Assembly (NCBI GenBank): GCA_003224635.1
Contig: QHZK01000101.1
Location: 1-9,389, forward strand
Direction of reading: 5' to 3'
Length of the DNA stretch: 9,389 nt
Source of the DNA: Acidobacteriota bacterium
GTDB taxonomy: Bacteria > Acidobacteriota > Terriglobia > UBA7540
Shown here: positions 1 to 4,462 of the stretch, one piece after another
Position numbering within the stretch: the stretch's first letter is position 1
How the letters are laid out: the number at the start of each line of letters is the position of its first letter
Program-made: the position numbers and the translations under genes
Notes under the pieces: model-generated
What the model saw: only the letters and a program-made list of their open reading frames with translations
What the model was told of the DNA's origin: nothing
The model's database searches: none

Positions 1-71
1 TGCTTGGCAAGCTTCCCGCAGTCGATGGTCAAGGTGCTGTTACCTAGGGGTATGCTGACTTGTTGCTCCAT
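1..71 (-). CDS. pnp: Polynucleotide phosphorylase, N-terminal fragment
   Basis: Only the first 23 codons are in the window; the gene continues past the left edge. The peptide begins MEQQVSIPLGNSTLTIDCGK and continues LAKQ-like, which matches the conserved PNPase start (hydrophobic strand, then a T-L-T-I-x-x-GKLAKQ motif of the first RNase PH domain). The enzyme degrades RNA 3'-to-5' by phosphorolysis in the cytoplasmic degradosome. The ATG at 71-69 has a strong ribosome binding site, GGAGGAG on the minus strand at 83-77, with 5 nt spacing. rpsO lies 355 nt upstream on the same strand, the conserved rpsO-pnp order, which supports the call despite the short fragment. Confidence 0.85.
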   Translation of the reverse strand, partial: MEQQVSIPLGNSTLTIDCGKLAK

Positions 72-426
72 TTTTTCTCCTCCGTGCGCGGGCTACGCGC
101 TCGACTTCAGGACTCGGGGTTCGAGGCGCGCCTGGGGGCGGTGGCCCCGGCTCGCCGTGACCACCGCAGACCCGAAGGCCGTGCGATAATCCGGTTTTCG
201 CTGTGTTGCGGCGCTCTCTGAGCGCCGAATGTATTCTGTAGCGGGGCCCTCAGGGCGCCCGTAACGCTGATGTCCAGGGATCTGAGAAGGAAGGTGACCT
301 TCGGATCGGTGCCAAACCTTGCTGGCGTCGAGAACGGCGAAAGGCGATCCACAGACCAAACGGGGAGGGTCGCTAAGGCTTCGTAATTCGAGTTCCAGGT
401 CCGTACGCTATCAGGTCGCAACCGCG
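72..426 (-). other. rpsO–pnp intergenic region, structured leader
   Basis: This 355-nt stretch separates rpsO from pnp and I see no credible gene in it; open frames on both strands lack homology-like composition. It holds several potential hairpins: a 7-bp stem GCGGTGG/CCACCGC at 138-144 and 161-167, and the REP-like pair at 204-261. Transcripts of rpsO-pnp in other bacteria carry RNase III-cleaved hairpins that let PNPase control its own synthesis. A similar role is possible here but cannot be read from the sequence. No hairpin followed by a T-run on the minus strand was found, so read-through from rpsO into pnp is plausible. Confidence 0.5.
204..261. repeat. REP-like palindrome pair
   Basis: Two hairpins are joined by a short spacer. 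The first is CGGCGCTC / GAGCGCCG (209-216 and 220-227) with a TCT loop. The second starts at 242, pairs roughly GGGGCCCT with AGGGCGCCC, and has one bulged base. Each is preceded by a tetranucleotide, GTTG (205-208) and GTAG (238-241), the position of the GTAG/GGAG box of REP elements. Positions 204-227 match the reverse complement of the copA-internal element (4767-4790) at 21 of 24 bases, so they belong to one family. Confidence 0.65.
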
Positions 427-696
427 CTACTTACGGATGCCCAATCTCTCGATAACCTGCTTGTATCGTTCGGGATTCCGGCTCTTCAGATACTCCAGCA
501 GGCGCCGCCTCTTGCCTACCATCACCAGCAATCCGCGCCTTGATGCATGGTCCTTCCGGTGCACCTGGAAATGGTCGTTCAGGTAGGCAATACGCTCGCT
601 CAGTATAGCAATTTGCACTTCCGGCGAGCCCGTGTCCTTGGCGTGTACCCTGTAGCGATCAATCAAATTGGACTTGGACTCCCGGGTCAACGGCAT
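427..696 (-). CDS. rpsO: 30S ribosomal protein S15
   Basis: The 89-residue product has exactly the usual S15 length and is recognisable throughout: MPLTRESKSNLIDRY start, the TGSPEVQIA stretch near residues 22-30, DHFQVHRKDHASRRGLL near 41-57, the V-G-K-R-R-R-LLEYL helix, and RYKQVIERLGIRK at the end. S15 binds the central domain of 16S rRNA early in 30S assembly, and in several bacteria it represses its own mRNA. The ATG at 696-694 has GAGGAG at 709-704 on the minus strand, 7 nt upstream, and the stop is TAG at 429-427. A candidate promoter lies at 769-742. pnp follows downstream. There are no anomalies. Confidence 0.98.
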   Translation of the reverse strand: MPLTRESKSNLIDRYRVHAKDTGSPEVQIAILSERIAYLNDHFQVHRKDHASRRGLLVMVGKRRRLLEYLKSRNPERYKQVIERLGIRK

Positions 697-741
697 CCGC
701 TATCTCCTCACTTTTTTCTGATCCTATACATTCCACTCATT

Positions 742-769
742 AGCCTAGCACGTTTGCTGGGTTTGGCAA
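742..769 (-). promoter_or_regulatory. Candidate sigma70 promoter for rpsO
   Basis: On the minus strand, TTGCCA (769-764) and TAGGCT (747-742) are separated by 16 bp. A TGC immediately before the -10 gives an extended -10 (TGCTAGGCT). Transcription would start near 735, leaving a leader of about 38 nt that contains the ribosome binding site. The -10 matches the consensus in only half its positions, so the extension carries much of the argument. A TTTGGC/GCCAAA hairpin overlaps the -35 but has no T-run on either strand. Confidence 0.45.
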
Positions 770-788
770 AAGCCAAAAATCACGAAGG

Positions 789-955
789 CAGGAGTCAGGA
801 GTCAGGGTCTCTCGCTTGAAATGAAATTAAAACGAAAAGGGATGGAGGAATGGCAAGGGCGATTAGGAGTTGAGCCGTCCTAAATTAGTTTGCCCGCGAA
901 CGACAGTCCAGAACGGCACATTCCTGACTTCTGACTCCTGACTTCTGACTTCTGG
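789..955. repeat. Inverted heptad-repeat tracts in the folE–rpsO spacer
   Basis: The gene-free spacer 697-959 contains two short tandem tracts of a 7-nt unit. At 789-806 the unit CAGGAGT occurs about 2.5 times. At 924-955 the unit CTGACTT/C occurs four times plus a partial copy. The second tract is the reverse complement of the first in type, so they bracket 117 nt of otherwise featureless AT-richer DNA as imperfect inverted repeats. The right tract abuts the folE stop codon (962-960). Such tracts could fold back in the mRNA 3' of folE, but no canonical terminator is present. Confidence 0.6.
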
Positions 956-959
956 TCTT

Positions 960-1565
960 TCACCGCCCTCGCACCAGCGACAGGAATTCATCCCGAGTCT
1001 GCTGCGAGTCGCGGAACACGCCCAGCATCGCCGCGGTGACCGCGACGGAATTCTGTTTCTCGACCCCGCGCATCACCATGCAGAGGTGTTTGGCTTCGAT
1101 GACCACTCCCACGCCCTGCGGATTGACCTTCTCCATGATGGTTTCGGCAATCTGGTTGGTCAGCCGCTCCTGCACCTGGAGCCGGCGCGCGAACACCTCG
1201 ACCAGCCGGGAGAGCTTGCTCAGGCCGACGACCTTGTTATGGGGCACATAGGCGATGTGGCAGCGGCCGAAGAACGGCAGCAGGTGGTGCTCGCAGAGGC
1301 TGAACAGCTCGATATCCTTGACGATCACCATTTCGTCGTAATCCACGGAATAGAGTGCGCCGTTCAAGACCTTGTCGACGTCCTGCTGGTAGCCGCTGGT
1401 GAGGAATCGTAGCGAGGCGGCAACGCGCTCGGGAGTCTTGACCAGGCCCTCGCGCTCAGGGTCCTCGCCCAGACGGCGTAGGACGCTGCGGATGTCTTCT
1501 CCGAGCGCATCCGGCTCGGCCGCGGCTTCAAACTCGGTCCAGGCGGCTGTCTCGTCCGTTTTCAT
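960..1565 (-). CDS. folE: GTP cyclohydrolase I (type IA)
   Basis: This 201-residue cytoplasmic enzyme converts GTP to 7,8-dihydroneopterin triphosphate, the entry to folate and biopterin synthesis. The FolE core is complete: ELFSLCEHHLLPFFG at about residues 86-100, the KVVGLSKLSRLVEVFARRLQ segment at 111-130, QERLT at 132-136, and EAKHLCMVMRGV at 157-168. The zinc ligands C91, H94 and C162 keep the spacing of the E. coli enzyme (C110, H113, C181), so this is an active zinc type, not FolE2. I chose the ATG at 1565-1563 because GAGG lies 5 nt upstream; a GTG two codons earlier (1571) overlaps that site. The gene follows two PTPS genes on the same strand, from which a REP-like pair separates it, and this context points to pterin synthesis. 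The stop is TGA at 962-960. Confidence 0.96.
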   Translation of the reverse strand: MKTDETAAWTEFEAAAEPDALGEDIRSVLRRLGEDPEREGLVKTPERVAASLRFLTSGYQQDVDKVLNGALYSVDYDEMVIVKDIELFSLCEHHLLPFFGRCHIAYVPHNKVVGLSKLSRLVEVFARRLQVQERLTNQIAETIMEKVNPQGVGVVIEAKHLCMVMRGVEKQNSVAVTAAMLGVFRDSQQTRDEFLSLVRGR

Positions 1566-1584
1566 GGTCACCTCGCGGCGTCTT

Positions 1585-1672
1585 GTAGCGCGGACCTGTT
1601 CCTTCCAGGTCCGCGTGTTGAAGCTTCAAGAGCCTTAAGAACCGCAGACCTCAAAGACGAGGTCTGCGCTAC
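1585..1672. repeat. Inverted REP-like pair between PTPS and folE
   Basis: Two strong hairpins face each other. CGCGGACCTG/CAGGTCCGCG (1589-1598 and 1606-1615) has a 10-bp stem and a 7-nt loop. CGCAGACCTC/GAGGTCTGCG (1643-1652 and 1659-1668) has a 10-bp stem and a 6-nt loop. GTAG (1585-1588) sits directly before the first and its complement CTAC (1669-1672) directly after the second, so the outer arms also pair (12 of 13 bases). This is the architecture of a REP doublet (BIME). In the mRNA it lies between the second PTPS gene and folE and may uncouple their expression or stabilise 3' ends. Confidence 0.75.
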
Positions 1673-1691
1673 CTCTGCTGCTCGGCACTAA

Positions 1692-2114
1692 CTACCCTCC
1701 CTCGTATTCAAACGAATTCGAACTTGTCTCTTCCAGGCGCACGCGTTTCAAATGAGCGCCGTCCGGGCCGGCCCCGTTCAGGGTGTCACGCAGCAGGTTG
1801 AAAATCTCGATGCAAAGGTTTTCCGTGGTGGGCACGCGAGTACGGAAATTGTCCACGTCCAGATTCAAGTGGGTGTGGTCGAAACGCTCGAGGACCTCCT
1901 GCTCCACCGTGTGGTCGAGCGCGGCCAGATCGTAGACCATACCCGTCTGCGCGTTGATCGGCCCGGCTAGGGTCACCTCGAGTGCGTAATTGTGCCCGTG
2001 GCCGTAGGGGTTGTTGCACTTGCCGTAAACGCGCCCGTTCTCTTCGGCCGTCAACAAGTCGTTGTGCAACCGGTGCGAAGCGGAAAAGCGGTAGCGGCGA
2101 GTCAAGTAGACCAT
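1692..2114 (-). CDS. 6-pyruvoyl-tetrahydropterin synthase family, copy 1
   Basis: This 140-residue protein is of the PTPS/QueD (COG0720) family, whose members act on dihydroneopterin triphosphate, the product of FolE. Zinc ligands H14, H39 and H41 (FSASH; GHGHNY) and catalytic C33, D79, H80 (GKCNNPYGHGH; FDHTHLN) are all present, with the same spacings as in rat PTPS (C42, D88, H89). The C-x5-HGH spacing is that of biopterin-type PTPS, not the shorter spacing of E. coli QueD, so 6-pyruvoyl-tetrahydropterin is the likelier product; QueD activity remains possible. The start is ATG at 2114-2112, with AGGG a few bases upstream and the family's usual N-terminus; a longer reading to 2162 adds 16 unconserved residues. 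A paralogue lies 102 nt upstream and folE lies downstream. Confidence 0.9.
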   Translation of the reverse strand: MVYLTRRYRFSASHRLHNDLLTAEENGRVYGKCNNPYGHGHNYALEVTLAGPINAQTGMVYDLAALDHTVEQEVLERFDHTHLNLDVDNFRTRVPTTENLCIEIFNLLRDTLNGAGPDGAHLKRVRLEETSSNSFEYEGG

Positions 2115-2184
2115 TGGCGCCCTATAGTCATCCGACCGCCGCCACAGAAAGCGTGGCCGCATGAGTGGTCATCGTGCGTGAGCC

Positions 2185-2214
2185 GTCGGCGGGCGAGACG
2201 CCCGCGCTCCCGAC
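2185..2214. repeat. Single REP-like hairpin between PTPS paralogues
   Basis: GCGGGCG/CGCCCGC (2189-2195 and 2199-2205) pair perfectly around an AGA loop, and an outer GTCGG/CCGAC stem (2185-2189 and 2210-2214) can close over it in an alternative pairing. On the minus strand GGAG (2210-2207) stands one base before the hairpin, the same layout as the element at 4356-4447. It lies in the 102-nt gap between the two PTPS genes and could attenuate or stabilise the transcript there. It has no T-run, so it is not a standard terminator. Confidence 0.55.
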
Positions 2215-2216
2215 CA

Positions 2217-2624
2217 TTATTCACCGTAATAATCCACATAGAGGTCCGGGCTTTCGTACAACCTTATTCGATGCAGCTTGCCGAAGGTCAGTTTCGGGGC
2301 GAGCAGCTTCCAGATTTCGATCGCGACGTTCTCCGTGGTCGGGATTTTGCTGGCAAAGACCGGGACCTCTTTGTTCAAAAACTTGTGGTCCACGAGCTCC
2401 AGCACTTCGGCCTCGAGCAGCTTCTTCAGGTCCTTCAGGTCGAGGACCATGCCCGTGGTGGGGTTGATTTCGCCGGCGACCGTGACCTCGAGCGTGTAGT
2501 TGTGGCCGTGCCCGTGCGGGTTCGCGCACTTGCCGAAGACGCGGCGGTTCTCTTCGGGACCCCAATCCGGGTTGTGGTAATAGTGCGAGGCGGAAAATTC
2601 CGCGCGCCGCGTCAGATAGATCAT
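2217..2624 (-). CDS. 6-pyruvoyl-tetrahydropterin synthase family, copy 2
   Basis: This 135-residue paralogue of the neighbouring PTPS has the same frame of motifs: FSASH with H14, GKCANPHGHGHNY with C33, H39 and H41, TTGMVLDLKDLKK, VDHKFLN with D79 and H80, IPTTENVAIEIW, and a C-terminal LYES with E124. Both copies have C-x5-HGH as in the animal enzyme. Its ATG (2624-2622) overlaps the stop of the upstream glycosyltransferase as ATGA, and GAGG lies a few bases upstream inside that gene, so translation is probably coupled. A longer open frame reaching 3053 overlaps the glycosyltransferase out of frame and is spurious. The two copies differ in loops (HNPDWG against HNDLLT) and in the C-terminus, so they may have separate substrates, for example biopterin and queuosine precursors. 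Confidence 0.92.
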   Translation of the reverse strand: MIYLTRRAEFSASHYYHNPDWGPEENRRVFGKCANPHGHGHNYTLEVTVAGEINPTTGMVLDLKDLKKLLEAEVLELVDHKFLNKEVPVFASKIPTTENVAIEIWKLLAPKLTFGKLHRIRLYESPDLYVDYYGE

Positions 2625-3700
2625 CCTGTCCTCACTCCCTTGATCGTATACGCCCGCCCCTTCCAATGGACGCGTCCGCTCCAGCGGTGCGCGCGCAACG
2701 AATTGAGTAGCAGGGCGCCGAACAGCGCCGAGCCCAGCCAGTAGTAGTTTGCCAGAGCGGGATGGAAGTCCAGCGCTAGAAGCCGCCGGCGATACAGCCT
2801 GTATTGCAATGCGAAGATATTGATCAGGACAAAGTAGTACAGCCACACCAGGAAAACGCCCGACGGCGACGCGAATTCGCGCCGAAGAGGCACAGGCACG
2901 AATAGGAAAACGATGGGCATCCAGTCGACCAGGAGGGTCGTCGCGATCGTGCCCAGGACCAGCTTGACGTTGCCGCCGTAAAGCAGATACAGGTTCTTCG
3001 TCCAGCCCTCCCACATCTCCGAAAATGTTCGATACATCCGCGTCTGCACCCACGGGGCCCCGGGCAGAAAAAGCAGGCGCCCGCCCGCGGCTTTCACGCG
3101 CCGCGCGAGGGCAACGTCCTCAAGGATTTCTGCTCGCACGGCGTCGTGACCGCCAACCCGCTCATAGACCGCCCGCCGGATGAGGAGGTATTGTCCGTTC
3201 GCCGCCGCCACGCTGGACTTCGGATCGTTTACCTCGTCAAACGAATAGAGCTTGGCCAGCCATACGTAGACCAGCGGGATTACGGCCTTCTCCCACCACG
3301 TAGGCGTCAGTTGCCCGGGCGAGAGCGAGAGCAGGTCGACCTGCTCCTCCTCGGCGCGTTCGAGCAATTCCGCCAGGCTTCCCGGGCGGTGCTCAGCGTC
3401 GGCATCGGTAAAGAGCAGCCAGTTGGCGGATGCAATCTTCGCGCCGCAGGCGAGTGCGTGCGGTTTCCCGAGCCAGCCCGCCGGCAATGCGTCAACCCGC
3501 AAGGTGCGTAACGACGGGATTTCCACTTTCAGCCTTTTCAGAATCTCGCCCGTGCGGTCCTCCGACTGGTCGTCCGCCACGATGATCTCCAGGGGTACGC
3601 CCCCCTGTGCCGCGACCGAGCGGACGGCGCACTCGATGTTGGCTTCCTCGTTGCGGGCGGGAATAATCACCGAAACCCGGCTCTGGAGGCTTTCGCTCAT
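2621..3700 (-). CDS. Family-2 membrane glycosyltransferase
   Basis: This 359-residue protein has a GT-A fold domain: VSVIIPARNEEANI at about residues 9-22, EIIVADDQSEDRT at 38-50, WLGKPHAL at 76-83, the metal-binding FTDADAEH with D99 and D101, and an EILEDVALARR acceptor-site motif at 191-201. Three hydrophobic segments follow (about 246-270, 281-299 and 313-335). The layout resembles HpnB- and CrtQ-type enzymes, which glycosylate or elongate polyprenoid lipids at the inner membrane, so the acceptor is probably lipidic. The stop overlaps the ATG of a PTPS gene, which ties it to pterin synthesis at least in expression. The start is uncertain: ATG at 3700 is used, a TTG lies two codons upstream, and neither has a clear ribosome binding site. 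Confidence 0.85.
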   Translation of the reverse strand: MSESLQSRVSVIIPARNEEANIECAVRSVAAQGGVPLEIIVADDQSEDRTGEILKRLKVEIPSLRTLRVDALPAGWLGKPHALACGAKIASANWLLFTDADAEHRPGSLAELLERAEEEQVDLLSLSPGQLTPTWWEKAVIPLVYVWLAKLYSFDEVNDPKSSVAAANGQYLLIRRAVYERVGGHDAVRAEILEDVALARRVKAAGGRLLFLPGAPWVQTRMYRTFSEMWEGWTKNLYLLYGGNVKLVLGTIATTLLVDWMPIVFLFVPVPLRREFASPSGVFLVWLYYFVLINIFALQYRLYRRRLLALDFHPALANYYWLGSALFGALLLNSLRAHRWSGRVHWKGRAYTIKGVRTG

Positions 3701-3786
3701 GGGCAATCGAGGCGAAGGCAGTCACGGGAAACAGACAGGCCTTTGCCGCTTCTCTGACCCGGAAGAGCATTCAAGAACAAATTTCA

Positions 3787-3794
3787 ATTATAAT
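3787..3794. promoter_or_regulatory. Possible bidirectional -10 palindrome
   Basis: The palindrome ATTATAAT gives a perfect TATAAT on the plus strand (3789-3794) and on the minus strand (3792-3787). It lies in the 102-nt gap between the divergent glycosyltransferase (leftward) and thioredoxin-like (rightward) genes. No convincing -35 is visible in either direction. The rightward start point would fall at about 3801-3803, on or next to the GTG start codon, so that mRNA could be leaderless or nearly so. The leftward leader would be about 80 nt. Confidence 0.4.
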
Positions 3795-3802
3795 GGGGTT
3801 AG

Positions 3803-4345
3803 GTGACGAGGAAAAAGAATCTGCTTATCGTCCTGCCGTCAGCGTTAGTTCTGAGCGGCGCTGTCTTCCTGGCTGTGCGCCCGCGGTCCCCGCATGCCGT
3901 CAAGGTTGGAGAGTCGGCTCCCAGGTTCGACCTGCCCACCCTCCCCGAAGGCGCAGCCCGCTTGGGCGATTTTCGCGGGCAGGTTGTGGTGCTGAACTTC
4001 TGGGCAACGTGGTGCCCGCCCTGCGTCGAGGAGACGCCGAGTCTCGAGAAGTTCGCGGAGCAGATGCGCCCCGAAGGCGTGGCGGTGATCGGCGTCAGCG
4101 TGGACCAGGACCAAACAGCGCTCGAAAGATTTGTGCTCGCGCATCGCTTGTCCTTCCCTGTTGCGCGCGACCCGGCTCAGGTCCTGTCCGGCCGCTACGG
4201 TACCTTCATATTTCCTGAGACTTACATCCTCGACCGCAGCGGGCGAGTTGCCGAGAAAATCATCGGACCCATTGACTGGCAGGACCCGCGCATCATCGAG
4301 TTCGTGCGGGGCCTTGCGCGTCCTAGCGAGCGCGCCGCCCGTTAG
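3803..4345 (+). CDS. TlpA/ResA-like membrane-anchored thioredoxin
   Basis: This 180-residue protein has a basic N-terminus (MTRKKN) and one hydrophobic segment at about 7-25, a signal anchor that places the rest outside the cytoplasmic membrane. The thioredoxin domain follows: VGESAPRFDLPTL at 35-47, LNFWATWCPPCVEE with the redox pair C71/C74, VIGVSVDQD at 95-103, and FPETYILD with the cis-proline P138. WCPPC is the active site of reducing TlpA/ResA/CcmG proteins, which keep cytochrome c apocysteines or copper-site cysteines reduced. A Cu+-ATPase gene follows after a REP-like pair, which makes copper-site or thiol maintenance a reasonable guess; the substrate is not shown. The start is GTG at 3803; an ATG at 3793 is in another frame. 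GGGG at 3795-3798 is a weak ribosome binding site. Confidence 0.9.
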   Translation: MTRKKNLLIVLPSALVLSGAVFLAVRPRSPHAVKVGESAPRFDLPTLPEGAARLGDFRGQVVVLNFWATWCPPCVEETPSLEKFAEQMRPEGVAVIGVSVDQDQTALERFVLAHRLSFPVARDPAQVLSGRYGTFIFPETYILDRSGRVAEKIIGPIDWQDPRIIEFVRGLARPSERAAR

Positions 4346-4355
4346 AAAGGGCAGT

Positions 4356-4447
4356 CGCTTTGGAGTGCGGGAGATTGCTCCCGCTTTCGTTGAACCTGTC
4401 GGCGAGGGTGCGGGAAAAGCGGCGGCAAGCCGCCGCACTCCAAAGCG
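4356..4447. repeat. REP-like doublet with 15-bp terminal inverted repeats
   Basis: A perfect 15-bp inverted repeat, CGCTTTGGAGTGCGG (4356-4370) and its complement (4433-4447), encloses two further hairpins. These are GCGGGAG/CTCCCGC (4367-4373 and 4378-4384, loop ATTG) and GCGGCGGC/GCCGCCGC (4419-4426 and 4429-4436). GGAG (4362-4365) and its complement CTCC (4438-4441) stand one base outside the hairpins. The unit begins 10 nt after the thioredoxin stop and ends 15 nt before the first copA start, so it fills the gap. It looks like a small non-coding mobile palindrome. In RNA it could terminate or attenuate copA transcription from upstream. Confidence 0.8.
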
Positions 4448-4462
4448 CAGAACGAGAAGATT

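Noticed and set aside
72..426. A tRNA or small coding gene in the rpsO–pnp gap
   Set aside because: No cloverleaf arms or T-loop consensus could be assembled, and the open frames there have no start with a ribosome binding site or family motifs.
762..779. TTTGGC/GCCAAA hairpin as a transcription terminator
   Set aside because: No T-run follows on either strand, and it overlaps the proposed rpsO -35 box.
1992..2744. A 250-codon open frame on the plus strand
   Set aside because: It is antisense to both PTPS genes and the glycosyltransferase end, with no recognisable motif.
2217..3053. A 278-residue reading of PTPS copy 2
   Set aside because: The first 143 codons overlap the glycosyltransferase in another frame and show no family resemblance; the PTPS domain starts at 2624 with its own ribosome binding site.
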